Source: Kofleriaceae bacterium
GTDB lineage: Bacteria > Myxococcota_A > Polyangia > Haliangiales > Haliangiaceae
Direction of reading: 5' to 3'
Length of the DNA: 46,807 bases
Assembly (NCBI GenBank): GCA_025357755.1
Contig: JANXOP010000162.1
Coordinates: 1-46,807, forward strand
The notes under the pieces are model-generated. The model searched no databases, was not told the DNA's origin, and saw only the letters and a program-made list of their open reading frames with translations. Below, one piece after another: positions 24,831-34,235 of the stretch (position 1 is the first letter of the stretch; every line of letters starts with the position of its first letter). The position numbers were made by a program, and so were the translations under genes.

Positions 24831-24866
24831 CGCCTGCACGCGCCCGGCCGCCTGCACGCGCCCGGC
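24831..24866. repeat. Exact 18-bp tandem duplication
   Basis: CGCCTGCACGCGCCCGGC is repeated back to back (24831-24848 and 24849-24866), between the DUF6209-like gene and the GTG start of the transporter at 24887. It could alter the leader of that gene; it may also be simple replication slippage. Confidence 0.85.
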
Positions 24867-24886
24867 GGTGTAGCATCCGAGCTGCG

Positions 24887-26107
24887 GTGCCCGATGTCCT
24901 GCGCTTGATCCTGCGGATTGTCGGTGCGCGCTCGCTCAACAGTATCGGTCGCGCGATGATCAACGCGACGGTCGGCTGGGAGCTCTACGAGCGCACCCAC
25001 TCGACGCTCGTGATCGGCGCGGTCGGCGCGGTGCAGGTGCTGCCGGTGATCGCGCTGTTCGTGCCCGCGGGTGCGCTCGTCGATCGCAGCGATCGCCGCA
25101 ACCTCTCCGCGATCGCTGCCACCGTCACGGGGCTGATCGGTGTCGGGCTCGGCATCGCCTCGTTCTTCGACGCGCCGGTGCCGGTCTACCTCGGCCTCCT
25201 CGTCACGCTCGGTTGCATGACCGTGCTGCACGCACCGGCGAGCTCGTCGCTGATCCCGTTGATCGTCCCGCGCGACGCGCTCGTCCGCACGAACCGGATC
25301 AACTCGAGCTTCCAGGAGACCGCGCAGATCGGTGGCCCCGCGCTCGCGGGTCTCGCCCTGATCTTTTTTCAGTACTACGTGATCTACGCGTTCGTCGCGC
25401 TGACCGGGATCACGGCCGGGCTCCTCTATCGCACGCTGCCCGAGCCGCGCGGGGTGCCACCCGATACCAACGCCGTGGCAGCTCGCAAAGACTGGCGGGT
25501 CGGCCTGCGCTTTATCTTCAACTCGCCGCTGCTCCTGCCCGCGCTCACGCTCGACATGTTCGCCGTGCTGTTCGCCGGCGTGACCCAGCTCCTGCCCGTG
25601 ATCGCGACCGACGTGCTCGGCGTCGGCCCGCTCGGTTACGGTGTCTTGCGCGCCTCGCAATCGATCGGCGCGGTCGGCATGGCGACGTTCGGCGGGAGGC
25701 TCACCAACTGGAAGCGCCCCGGTCGCGTACTCCTCATCGTGGTCGCGCTGTTCGGCGCGGTCACGATCGCGTTCGGGCTGTCGCGATCGTTCCCACTCTC
25801 GGTGTTCCTGCTCGTCGCGATGGGCGCGCTCGACAACATCAGCGTCGTCATTCGCCTCACGCTCGAGCAGATGGTCGTCCCCGATCGCATCCGCGGTCGC
25901 GTCAGCGCGGTGCACTACGTGTTCATCGGGATGTCGAACGAGCTCGGCGGTGCAGAGTCCGGCGTCGCCGCTTATTTTCTCGGCACCATTCCCGCGATCG
26001 TCGCCGGTGGCGCCGTCGCGATCGCCGTCGTCGGTTTCGTCGCCGTGAAGTGGCGTGCGCTCGTCACGATGCCGCCGCTCGAAGAGCTCCAGCCCGCTCA
26101 CGAGTGA
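24887..26107 (+). CDS. MFS transporter (EntS-like drug/siderophore exporter type)
   Basis: A 406-residue major facilitator protein with 10-12 membrane helices. The loop between helices 2 and 3 shows the family signature (GALVDRSDRRNL). The paralogous second half has GRLTNWKRPGR. Long helices follow throughout (VLPVIALFVPAGALV, YVIYAFVALTGITAGLL, VFLLVAMGALDNISVVI). It resembles the MFS_3 branch that includes enterobactin exporter EntS. No siderophore genes are nearby, so the substrate cannot be named. The GTG at 24887 is the first start after the 18-bp duplication; the frame upstream reads as low-complexity Ala/Arg. Confidence 0.88.
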   Translation: MPDVLRLILRIVGARSLNSIGRAMINATVGWELYERTHSTLVIGAVGAVQVLPVIALFVPAGALVDRSDRRNLSAIAATVTGLIGVGLGIASFFDAPVPVYLGLLVTLGCMTVLHAPASSSLIPLIVPRDALVRTNRINSSFQETAQIGGPALAGLALIFFQYYVIYAFVALTGITAGLLYRTLPEPRGVPPDTNAVAARKDWRVGLRFIFNSPLLLPALTLDMFAVLFAGVTQLLPVIATDVLGVGPLGYGVLRASQSIGAVGMATFGGRLTNWKRPGRVLLIVVALFGAVTIAFGLSRSFPLSVFLLVAMGALDNISVVIRLTLEQMVVPDRIRGRVSAVHYVFIGMSNELGGAESGVAAYFLGTIPAIVAGGAVAIAVVGFVAVKWRALVTMPPLEELQPAHE

Positions 26108-26125
26108 CCGTGCTATCGTGCCGAA

Positions 26126-26323
26126 GTGGACGACCGACCGTCACCAGAGCAAGTCGCCCGCTATCGCGCCATGACGCCGGCCGAGCGACTTCGCCAGGCC
26201 GATGCGTTGTACTGGACTGCCCGGCGCTTGCGAACCGCGCACGAGCGCGCTCGCCACCCCGAGTGGACCGAGCTGCAGCTCGCCGCGCACGTCAAGCGAG
26301 TGTTCCTACGTGCAGCTACCTGA
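26126..26323 (+). CDS. Small helical partner of a nucleotidyltransferase
   Basis: A 65-residue protein starting at GTG 26126. It is helical throughout with a pattern (RYRAMTPAERLRQADALYWTARRL, HPEWTELQLAAHVKRVFL) that I associate with small proteins encoded just before nucleotidyltransferase-fold genes, in toxin-antitoxin-like or MNT/HEPN-type modules. Its stop overlaps the start of the following gene by 14 bp. Because that gene is broken, the module here is probably not fully working. The family link comes from memory of similar gene pairs, not a definite motif. Confidence 0.7.
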   Translation: MDDRPSPEQVARYRAMTPAERLRQADALYWTARRLRTAHERARHPEWTELQLAAHVKRVFLRAAT

Positions 26324-26829
26324 GCTCATCAAACCCTTCGTCATTCGGCTCGAAGCACTCGGAATTCCCTACATGGTGACCGGGAGTACCGCCGGCATCA
26401 TGTACGGGGAGCCGCGGATGACTCACGACGTTCGAGCGATTCGTGGCCGCATTTCCGCTCGAAGAGTTCTATTGCCCACCCGATGACGTGCTTGCCATCG
26501 AGGTGCGTCGTGGCCAGCGCGGCCACGCCAATCTGATCCACCACGAGACCGGCTTCAAGGCAGATATCTACATTGCATTCGACGAGCTTCATCGCTGGGG
26601 CCTCGCTCATCGGTCACGCATCGACCTCGATGGTTTCACGATTCAGGTGGCGCCCGTCGAGTACGTGATCGTTCGCAAGCTCGAGTACTACAAGGAAGGA
26701 CGCTCGGAAAAGCATCTCAGAGACATTCGCTCGATGCTGACCGTCTCGGATCAGATCGATCTGCCGTTGCTCGATCAGTTCATCGGATCGCACGGTCTCG
26801 ACGCCGAATGGATGCTCGTGAAAGCGTGA
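26310..26829 (+). pseudogene. Nucleotidyltransferase-fold gene with an internal frame-breaking deletion
   Basis: The first part starts at GTG 26310 (VQLPELIKPFVIRLEALGIPY) and carries the nucleotidyltransferase motif GSTAGIMYGEPRMTHDV, ending near 26432. The rest continues in another frame from about 26431 (FERFVAAFPLEEFYCPPDDV) to a stop at 26829, including HHETGFKADIYIAFDELHRWGL and VEYVIVRKLEYYKEGRSEKHLRDI. In intact relatives about 10 residues, including the second Asp of the metal-binding D-x-D, lie between the two parts. Here they are missing. So the gene is probably dead; a sequencing error is less likely because more than one base is lost. Confidence 0.75.
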
Positions 26830-26832
26830 GCG

Positions 26833-27480
26833 CTAGCCGTGGATGCGCGCCGTGATCGGCCGGTCGATGAAGACCTCCGCTTCGATCTCGGCGAGCTCGG
26901 CCGCCCGCGCGCGCCAGGTCACCCCATCCGTATCGCGCGCGAGCGCCAGGAAGATATCGCGGTGCCGGACTTCGGCGGTCGCGAGGCTCGCGTAGAGGTC
27001 GCGCGCTCTTTCATCCTCGAGGTTGTCCGCGAGGATCTGCAAGCGCTCGGCGCTGCGTGCCTCGATCACCGCGAACACGAGCAGCCGATCGAGCAGGCGC
27101 AGCGGTTCTTTCTTGCGAATGTGGTCTCGGAGCCTGACCGCGTAGTCGTCTCCGAAATCATACGCCGCCGGTTGCTGCCGGCGCGCCATCAGCTGCGAGA
27201 CCTGGACGACGTGGCGAGTCTCGTCGTGTGCGAGCCGCGCCATCGCGGTTACCAGATCCGTGCGCTCGGGATAACTCCGGATCAGAGATAGCGCGGACTG
27301 CGCCGCCTTGCGTTCGCAGTGCAGGTGATCGGCGTGGATCGCATCGAGGTCGCCGAGCGCGACGCCGATCCAGCGCGCATCGGTCGGCACGAGTGGAAGT
27401 GCATCACCGAGCAGCGGCAGCAAAGCGAGCACAGGAGCAACGTCATCATCGACTGCGAACACAGCACGATGATGTACCAT
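26833..27480 (-). CDS. MiaE-like tRNA hydroxylase (ferritin-like diiron protein)
   Basis: A 215-residue four-helix-bundle diiron enzyme resembling MiaE, which hydroxylates 2-methylthio-N6-isopentenyl-adenosine at position 37 of tRNA. The diiron ligands are visible as paired Glu/His motifs: DLDAIHADHLHCERKAA, LAHDETRHVVQV, and ARSAERLQIL with EVRHRDIF in the second half. The match to MiaE is by pattern; a related ferritin-like protein remains possible. The ATG at 27480 is chosen because the longer start would run into the divergent M3 peptidase gene, which begins at 27489. No miaA or miaB is in the window. Confidence 0.78.
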   Translation of the reverse strand: MVHHRAVFAVDDDVAPVLALLPLLGDALPLVPTDARWIGVALGDLDAIHADHLHCERKAAQSALSLIRSYPERTDLVTAMARLAHDETRHVVQVSQLMARRQQPAAYDFGDDYAVRLRDHIRKKEPLRLLDRLLVFAVIEARSAERLQILADNLEDERARDLYASLATAEVRHRDIFLALARDTDGVTWRARAAELAEIEAEVFIDRPITARIHG

Positions 27481-27488
27481 CGCCGGCG

Positions 27489-29435
27489 GTGAAGAAGGAG
27501 TCGAAGAAGTCACCCGAAACCTTTGCGCTCGAGTGCCTCGCAGGCCTGGAACGCGCGAAGCAACTCCGTCCTCAGATCATCGCGGGTCCGGCGCGCACGA
27601 TCGAGGGCACGCTACGCGAGTACAACGCGCTGCTCATGAACGCGAGCGCGAGTAACGCGCAGGCGGGCCTGATGTCCGAGGTCCATCCCGAGGAGGCCAT
27701 CCGCGACGCCGCGCGCGAGTGCGAGCAAGAGGTCTCGCGATTCTACTCGGACCTCGCGCTCGATCGCGACATGTACGACGCGCTGGCCGCGGTCGAGGTC
27801 AGCGGCGCCGATGCCGACACCCAGCGGTTCCACGCGCACACGCTACGTGACTATCGCCGCGCAGGTGTCGATCGCTCGCCCGAGATCCGCGCGCGCCTCA
27901 AGGCGATCGATGAAGAGCTCACCAAGCTCGGCCAGGCGTTCTCGAAGAACATCTCCGAGGATGTCCGCTCGATCGAATTCGCGGATTCCAAGCGGCTGGC
28001 GGGTCTGCCCGAAGACTTCATCGCCGCGCACAAGCCGGACAAGGCCGGGATGATTCGGGTCACCACCGATTACCCGGACTACAACCCGTTCATGACCTAT
28101 GCGGTCGATGACGAGCTCCGCAAGCAGCTCTACATCAAGTTCCGCAGCCGCGGTGATCAGCAGAACGAGGAGGTGCTGCACTCGATCCTCGAGCTCCGCT
28201 CGGAGAAGGCTCACCTGCTCGGCTACGCGAACTGGGCCGATTACGTCACCGACGACAAGATGATCGGCAGCGGAGCGAAGGCCGCCGAGTTCATCGAGAA
28301 GGTCTGGAAGCTCGCCGCGCCACGCGCCCAGGAGGACTACGCCGAGCTCCTCCGTCAGCTCCGCACCGTCGAGCCGGGCGCGACCGAGGTCTGTGACTGG
28401 CAGAAGACCTGGCTCGAGCATGGCGTCAAGATCTCGCGCTACGAGGTCGATGCGAGCGTGGTCCGGCAGTACTTCCCGTACGAGCGCGTGCTCGCGGGGC
28501 TGCTCGAGATCACATCGGAGATCTTCGATCTGCGCTACGTCGCGGTCGAAGGCGACGCCGAGGTCTGGCATCACAGCGTGCTGGTCTACGACGTCGTGCG
28601 CGGTACCGAGAAGCTCGGCCGGATCTATCTCGACATGCATCCGCGCGAGGGCAAGTACAAGCACGCGGCGCAGTTCCCGCTCAAAGATGGCGTGCGTGGC
28701 GTTCAGTTGCCCGAGGGCGTGCTCGTGTGCAACTTCACCGATCCGGCGATCAACCAGCCGGCCCTGATGGAGCACGACGACGTCGTCACGATGTTCCACG
28801 AGTTCGGCCACCTCATGCACCACGTGCTCGGGGGGCATCAGCAGTGGATCACGCAGAGTGGCGTGGCGACCGAGTGGGACTTTGTCGAGGCGCCGTCGCA
28901 GATGTTCGAGGAGTGGGCGTGGAACGCCAAGACCTTGGCGCGCTTTGCTCGCCACCACGAGACCGGCGAGGTGATTCCCGCGGAGCTCGTCGCGAAGATG
29001 AGGCGCGCCGACAAGTTCGGCCTCGGCACCGCGACCGTGCAGCAGATCTTCTACGCGGCGATCTCGCTCGGCTTCCATCGCGCCGATCCGAAGTCCCTCA
29101 CGCCGGGCGCCGGCCAGCTCGCGGAGATCCAGCGCTTACAGAAGCAGTACACGCCGTTCGCGTTCGTGACCGGGACGAAGTTCCACGCCTCGTTCGGCCA
29201 CCTCGTCGGCTACTCGGCGATGTACTACACGTACCAATGGTCGCTCGTGATCGCGAAGGACCTCCTGACGCCGTTCGAGCAGCTCGGCTTGATGGATAAA
29301 GCCACCACGTTCTCGTACCGCGACCACGTCCTCGCACCCGGTGGGAGTCGCGATGCGGCGGAGCTTGTCCGCAATTTCTTGGGCCGCGAGTACGACTTTG
29401 CGGCCTACGAGCGCTACCTCGTAGAGTCGGCCTGA
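27489..29435 (+). CDS. M3 family oligopeptidase
   Basis: A 648-residue cytoplasmic zinc oligopeptidase (thimet oligopeptidase/oligopeptidase A type) that degrades short peptides. The zinc site is HEFGH at 437-441 with Glu467 in DFVEAPSQMFEEW as third ligand. The usual downstream motifs follow (GTATVQQIFYA, GYSAMYYTYQWS), and the long helical N-terminal region is present. The GTG at 27489 is chosen because the next possible Met (MNASASN) would remove an expected helix. The start lies only 8 bp from the divergent miaE-like start. It has no signal peptide. Confidence 0.92.
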   Translation: MKKESKKSPETFALECLAGLERAKQLRPQIIAGPARTIEGTLREYNALLMNASASNAQAGLMSEVHPEEAIRDAARECEQEVSRFYSDLALDRDMYDALAAVEVSGADADTQRFHAHTLRDYRRAGVDRSPEIRARLKAIDEELTKLGQAFSKNISEDVRSIEFADSKRLAGLPEDFIAAHKPDKAGMIRVTTDYPDYNPFMTYAVDDELRKQLYIKFRSRGDQQNEEVLHSILELRSEKAHLLGYANWADYVTDDKMIGSGAKAAEFIEKVWKLAAPRAQEDYAELLRQLRTVEPGATEVCDWQKTWLEHGVKISRYEVDASVVRQYFPYERVLAGLLEITSEIFDLRYVAVEGDAEVWHHSVLVYDVVRGTEKLGRIYLDMHPREGKYKHAAQFPLKDGVRGVQLPEGVLVCNFTDPAINQPALMEHDDVVTMFHEFGHLMHHVLGGHQQWITQSGVATEWDFVEAPSQMFEEWAWNAKTLARFARHHETGEVIPAELVAKMRRADKFGLGTATVQQIFYAAISLGFHRADPKSLTPGAGQLAEIQRLQKQYTPFAFVTGTKFHASFGHLVGYSAMYYTYQWSLVIAKDLLTPFEQLGLMDKATTFSYRDHVLAPGGSRDAAELVRNFLGREYDFAAYERYLVESA

Positions 29436-29463
29436 CAAGCCGATACAATTGGCGACAATCGCA

Positions 29464-29480
29464 GATCTTCCACGAAGATC
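29464..29480. repeat. Perfect 7-bp hairpin in the M3/lipoprotein gap
   Basis: GATCTTC-CAC-GAAGATC. It is flanked by direct repeats of GGCGACAA (29451-29458 and 29481-29488). It lies about 25 bp after the M3 peptidase stop and about 75 bp before the next gene. There is no T-run, so an operator or mRNA structure is as likely as a terminator. Confidence 0.5.
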
Positions 29481-29556
29481 GGCGACAAAGAAGTGCGGTG
29501 ATTCTCTGGACCGATCACGCGCGAGGCTTCAACGTAAGCCCCAAGGAGATACCCAG

Positions 29557-30042
29557 ATGAAGAAGCTCATGATCGTGATGCTCGCCGCTATGTCGTTCGC
29601 CGCCGTCGGTTGCAAGAAGAAGGGTGGCCAGGCCGAAGCGATGGCCAAGATGACCGACTTCAAGAACAAGATGTGCGACTGCAAGGACAACGCTTGCGCC
29701 ACCAAGGTCTCGGACGAGATGGCCAAGTGGGGCAAGGAGCAGACGGACAGCAACAAGGGCGAGGCGCCCAAGATGTCCGAAGAAGATCAGAAGAAGTTCG
29801 CCAGCATCAGCGAAGACATGGGCAAGTGCATGCAAAAGGCGATGGGCGGCGGCGACATGGCAGGCTCGGCCGCTGGTTCGGCCGCGATGGCGGGCTCGGC
29901 TGAGGGTTCGGCCGCGATGGCCGGCTCGGCCGCGATGGCGGGTTCGGCCGAGGGTTCGGCCGCGATGGCCGGCTCGGGCTCGGCGATGGCGGGTTCGGCT
30001 GAGGGCTCGGCGATGGGCTCTGCCGCGCCGGCCGCGAAGTAA
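29557..30042 (+). CDS. Lipoprotein with Cys-rich domain and Gly-Ser-Ala repeat tail
   Basis: A 161-residue predicted lipoprotein (MIVMLAAMSFAAVGC). The middle domain (FKNKMCDCKDNACATKVSDEMAKW ... DMGKCMQKAM) has four Cys in a helical frame, a type frequent in myxobacterial lipoproteins. The last 60 residues are almost pure repeats of MAGSA and EGSA. A good ribosome-binding site, AAGGAG (29543-29548), fixes the ATG at 29557. A terminator follows at 30069. Function is unknown; the repeat tail may be a spacer to the surface. Confidence 0.8.
   Translation: MKKLMIVMLAAMSFAAVGCKKKGGQAEAMAKMTDFKNKMCDCKDNACATKVSDEMAKWGKEQTDSNKGEAPKMSEEDQKKFASISEDMGKCMQKAMGGGDMAGSAAGSAAMAGSAEGSAAMAGSAAMAGSAEGSAAMAGSGSAMAGSAEGSAMGSAAPAAK
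29858..30030. repeat. In-frame Gly-Ser-Ala coding repeats
   Basis: Imperfect repeats of about 15-18 bp (ATGGC(G/C)GGCTCGGC variants) encoding MAGSA and EGSA units at the end of the 29557 lipoprotein. Copy-number change here would alter tail length without breaking the frame. Confidence 0.85.
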
Positions 30043-30068
30043 TTCGCAGCTAGCTCACTAACTCGAGA

Positions 30069-30092
30069 GGCTCCACGCAAGTGGGGCCTTTT
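30069..30092 (+). terminator. Intrinsic terminator after the 29557 gene
   Basis: A GC-rich stem GGCTCCAC/GTGGGGCC (30069-30076 with 30081-30088; one G-T pair), a GCAA tetraloop and a TTTT tract. It lies 26 bp past the stop and 25 bp before the next gene, so it may end the first transcript only partly. Confidence 0.75.
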
Positions 30093-30116
30093 CTCGTTTC
30101 GGCTTATAACCGCTGC

Positions 30117-30488
30117 ATGCGTTGGCTCGTTCTATTCGCAGTTGCAGCGTGTGGTGGCGATAAGGCGCCGCCGAGCTCTGGCAGCGCGAGCGCGCCGAGT
30201 GCGCCGACTGCGCCGAGTGCAATCGATGCCGCGGTCGTACCGCTTCCGGTCGCGATGGGCAGCGACGGCTTGCCACTCGTGTGCGGCGATTGGAAGGCCG
30301 CGATCGACAAGCTCGCGACGTGCAAAGAACTGCCGCAGAACGCACGCGACTCGCTGCTCGCTGTGTACAAGGAAGCCTCTGCGGGCTGGGGCCAATTGCC
30401 CGCGGATGCGAAGAAGAATCTCGCAGGCGTGTGTCACGCCGGCGCCGAGTCGATCGTCAAGGGCGCGAAGGCAACGTGTGGGTGGTAG
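30117..30488 (+). CDS. Small four-Cys lipoprotein (type B)
   Basis: A 123-residue predicted lipoprotein (MRWLVLFAVAAC). After a Pro/Ser/Ala linker there is one compact domain with the pattern C-x12-C-x3-P-x3-R-x16-LPADA-x7-C-x14-C. The same domain, with the same spacing, forms the second half of the 34388 protein. The next gene, 10 bp on, encodes the partner type A domain. The four Cys probably form two disulphides. The family is unknown to me. Confidence 0.8.
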   Translation: MRWLVLFAVAACGGDKAPPSSGSASAPSAPTAPSAIDAAVVPLPVAMGSDGLPLVCGDWKAAIDKLATCKELPQNARDSLLAVYKEASAGWGQLPADAKKNLAGVCHAGAESIVKGAKATCGW

Positions 30489-30498
30489 CGTCCGCCTC

Positions 30499-31017
30499 AT
30501 GAAAACGATCTTGTTCTGCGCCGCGCTGGCGCTGTTGGGATGCAAAAACGGCGGCGCCGGTGGCGACTGTGCGAACGCGATCGGTCCGAGCATCGACAAG
30601 ATGACGGCGGCCGGCGCGAAGCGAATGGAAGCCGCGAACGTCGCGCCCGAGATGAAGGCAAAGATGGACGAGGCCGCGAGCAAGCTGAAGGTCGCGATCA
30701 TCAATCGCTGCACGACCGACAAGTGGTCGAGCGACGTGGTCGATTGCTACAAGAAGGCCGAGAAGCGCGAGGACCTCAGCGCGTGTCGCGCGAAGCTCCC
30801 CGACGATCAGGCGAAGGCGCTCCACACCGACGAGCTCGGCGTGATGACGTCGCTCGGCGTCGGGCGCGGCATGATGGGCGGCCACGGCGGTCCGGGCGGT
30901 CCGGGTGGTCCCGGTGGTCCGGGCATGGGCGCGCCACCGCCGCCCGTCCCGCCCGCGGGTGCGCCGGCTGCCGGCTCGGCCGCAGCGCCTGCCGGCTCGG
31001 CTGGCTCCGCGAAGTAG
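30499..31017 (+). CDS. Small four-Cys lipoprotein (type A) with Gly-Pro tail
   Basis: A 172-residue predicted lipoprotein (MKTILFCAALALLGC). A helical domain contains CANAIG and later RC-x2-D-x-W-x6-C-x12-C-x3-LP (RCTTDKWSSDVVDC, CRAKLP). The same domain is the first half of the 34388 protein. A C-terminal low-complexity tail follows, with GGPGGPGGPG, a Pro stretch and AGSA units. It lies 10 bp after the type B gene, so the two are probably co-transcribed. No function can be assigned. Confidence 0.8.
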   Translation: MKTILFCAALALLGCKNGGAGGDCANAIGPSIDKMTAAGAKRMEAANVAPEMKAKMDEAASKLKVAIINRCTTDKWSSDVVDCYKKAEKREDLSACRAKLPDDQAKALHTDELGVMTSLGVGRGMMGGHGGPGGPGGPGGPGMGAPPPPVPPAGAPAAGSAAAPAGSAGSAK

Positions 31018-31092
31018 ACCGAGCGGATTCGCGCGGCAGATTGTTCGCGACGCACACTTGTCGCGCTCGCGCACTCGCGAAACGCTGCGAGG

Positions 31093-31933
31093 ATGAAGAA
31101 GCCGCTCGTCGTCGCGTTGCTCCTCGGCATGTCTGGCATCGCGTTCGCGGAGCCGGTCATCACGGTCTCGCCGTCGGCGATCCATCCCGGCGATCCGGTG
31201 CTCGTCACGGTGACGGGCACGACCGAGATGCCGCAGGGCAAGGCGGGTGGCCAGCCGCTCGCGTTCTTTGCTGCGAGGACCGGCTATCAAGCCGTGTTCG
31301 CGGCGCCGCTCGCGATCAACGAAGATCACATCCTCGTCGAGCTCTCGGGCGGCGCGAAGCCGGTGTCGGTCGCGGTCACCGCGAAGACGTTCCCCGAGAC
31401 CAAGCTCGTCGTCGAAGAAGAGCTCGCAAATCCCGACAAGGCCGATCGCGAGAAGATCGACGCCGACAACAAGGCGATCACCGAGGCGTACGGGCGTGGC
31501 AAGCGCGAAGACGGCGCGCCACATTTCCTCCACGCGTTCAAGCGGCCTTCCGGCAGCGTGACCTCGGTCTTTGGCGAGTGGCGCACGTTCAACGACGGCC
31601 ATCGCGCGCAACACCTCGGCCTCGATCTAGGCGCGCACGAAGGCGCGAAGGTCGCGGCCATCGACGACGGCACGGTCGTGCTCGTGCGCGAGACCTTCCT
31701 GGCCGGCAACGTCGTCGTCGTCGCGCACGGTGCCGGCATCTGCTCGCTGTACTTCCACCTCTCGAAGGCGCAGGTCGCCGAGGGTGATCCGGTGAAGCAA
31801 GGTGCCGCGATCGGGCTGGCGGGTCACACCGGTCGGACGACCGGGCCGCACCTCCACATCAGCCTGCATGTCGGCGACGCGATGGTCGATCCGGCCGCGT
31901 TCTTCAAGCTCGCGATCGCGCCCGCGAAACCAT

Positions 31934-31950
<17 letters not shown>
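31093..31950 (+). CDS. Secreted M23 family metallopeptidase
   Basis: A 285-residue protein with a signal peptide (MKKPLVVALLLGMSGIAFA) and an N-terminal beta domain of about 110 residues. The LytM/M23 zinc endopeptidase domain covers about 155-275. The zinc ligands His174 and Asp178 (HLGLD) and the HxH His253/His255 (HLHIS) are present, so it should be active against peptidoglycan cross-links. The extra N-terminal domain (VITVSPSAIHPGDPVLVTVTG) looks Ig-like, as in other myxobacterial M23 enzymes. The stop overlaps the convergent acyl-CoA dehydrogenase gene by 17 bp. Confidence 0.9.
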
Positions 31951-33064
<1,114 letters not shown>

Positions 33065-33091
33065 CGAGCGGACCTTACCCGACGAATGTGG

Positions 33092-33107
33092 CCTACCGTT
33101 CGGTAGG
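33092..33107. promoter_or_regulatory. Putative TetR-type operator, copy 1
   Basis: CCTACCGTTCGGTAGG, a dyad with 7-bp arms around TT, 28 bp upstream of the acyl-CoA dehydrogenase start. The core ACCGTTCGGT is shared with the second copy, whose centre is 24 bp away. The shape is typical of TetR-family sites in fatty-acid and branched-chain degradation genes. No TetR gene is in the window. Confidence 0.65.
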
Positions 33108-33115
33108 AATAGCAG

Positions 33116-33131
33116 CCGACCGTTCGGTAGG
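33116..33131. promoter_or_regulatory. Putative TetR-type operator, copy 2
   Basis: CCGACCGTTCGGTAGG, with the same ACCGTTCGGT core as copy 1, ends 7 bp before the start of the diacylglycerol-kinase-like gene at 33139. Its closeness to that start suggests the site also covers the promoter of the kinase-like gene. Confidence 0.65.
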
Positions 33132-33138
33132 ATGTTAC

Positions 33139-34230
33139 ATGCCCAAGCCCTCCATCGCGCGCTGGCTCGAAGGTGGTCCTGCCGTGTTGTTCGCGAACCC
33201 GACCGCCCAATCGGGCAAGGCCGCGGACTGGATCCGTCACGCGCGGGCGCTGCTCGACGAAGCGGGCGTGCCCCATCGGTTTGTCGCCACCGAGCCGAAC
33301 GGTGCGACCGTGATGCGCGTTCGTGAAGCGATCGATCGCGACGGTGCGCGGCTCGTGATCTACATGGGCGGTGATGGCACGTTCGCCGAGGTCGCGAAGG
33401 GCCTGCTCGGCTCGGAGCACGCGGGCGACGTCGCGATGGGGATGTTGCCGACCGGTACCGCGAACGATCAGGGCAAGTCGTTCGGGCTCGAGGCCGGGCA
33501 GGGCGCACTCGAGCGCAATGTCGAGGTCGTCGCGGCTGGCCACACGGTGGGCTGCGATGTCGGCACGCTCGTGGTCGATCGCGGCACCAAGGAGATCCAT
33601 CGCGACCTGTTCTTCGATTCGTTTTCGGTCGGGCTCGGTGCGGCGAGCCTCGCGACGCGCAATCGCGATCGCAAGCGCGTGCGCAAGATCCCCGGGCTCG
33701 GAGCGATCTATCGCGATCAGCTCGTCTATGCGGGCGCGCTCGCGCGGCACCTCGCGGAGAGCTACGTGGTCGATACCAAGTTCGATCTCGATGCGGTGAT
33801 CGATGGCAACGTGCGCAACTGGCCGGGGCTGCTCGACGTGATCGTGAAGAACACGAAGATCTTCGGTGGCGAATGGATCTTCGATGCGAATTCCGAATCC
33901 GATGACGGCCTGTTCGAGCTCGTCCCGGTCGCGGGGCGCCGCGACTTCACCGCGAAGTTACTCGGTGGCCTGCGCGCGAGCCCGATCGGCACCGCCGAGC
34001 TCGAGCAACTCGGCATCGAGACCGAGCCTGCCGTGTCGGGCAAGCGGATGGAGATGGTCGTGCGGACCAAGACCAAGGTACTCCCGGCCGCGCAGGTCGA
34101 TGGCGAGGAGATTCCGGCGGGCGAGCGCTACATTGTCGAGGTCGCGACGCGCGCGCTCCGGTTGGTCGTGCCGCTCGAGCATGTCGATCCGTCACACACC
34201 GATCTCAGTGCAGCCGTGAGCACACGCTAG
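33139..34230 (+). CDS. Diacylglycerol kinase-like lipid kinase
   Basis: A 363-residue cytoplasmic or membrane-associated protein of the DAGK_cat/YegS family, which phosphorylates diacylglycerol, sphingoid bases or related lipids with ATP. The N-terminal nucleotide-binding part has VLFANPTAQSGKA, the key motif GGDGT at 77-81 and MLPTGTANDQGKS. The C-terminal beta-sandwich has DDGLFELV and LPAAQVDGEEI. The ATG at 33139 begins the family N-terminus right after the second operator. It may be regulated with the divergent acyl-CoA dehydrogenase. The physiological lipid is unknown. Confidence 0.9.
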   Translation: MPKPSIARWLEGGPAVLFANPTAQSGKAADWIRHARALLDEAGVPHRFVATEPNGATVMRVREAIDRDGARLVIYMGGDGTFAEVAKGLLGSEHAGDVAMGMLPTGTANDQGKSFGLEAGQGALERNVEVVAAGHTVGCDVGTLVVDRGTKEIHRDLFFDSFSVGLGAASLATRNRDRKRVRKIPGLGAIYRDQLVYAGALARHLAESYVVDTKFDLDAVIDGNVRNWPGLLDVIVKNTKIFGGEWIFDANSESDDGLFELVPVAGRRDFTAKLLGGLRASPIGTAELEQLGIETEPAVSGKRMEMVVRTKTKVLPAAQVDGEEIPAGERYIVEVATRALRLVVPLEHVDPSHTDLSAAVSTR

Positions 34231-34235
34231 TGTGC
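34220..34235 (+). other. Small hairpin across the stop of the lipid kinase gene
   Basis: GCACAC-GCTA-GTGTGC, a perfect 6-bp stem that includes the TAG stop (34228-34230). It has no T-run, so a terminator role is weak. Confidence 0.3.

Noticed and set aside
23261..26101. A 946-codon open frame on the minus strand
   Set aside because: It lies opposite the DUF6209-like and MFS genes, is made mostly of Arg, Asp, His and Glu with no domain, and is the usual antisense shadow of high-GC coding sequence.
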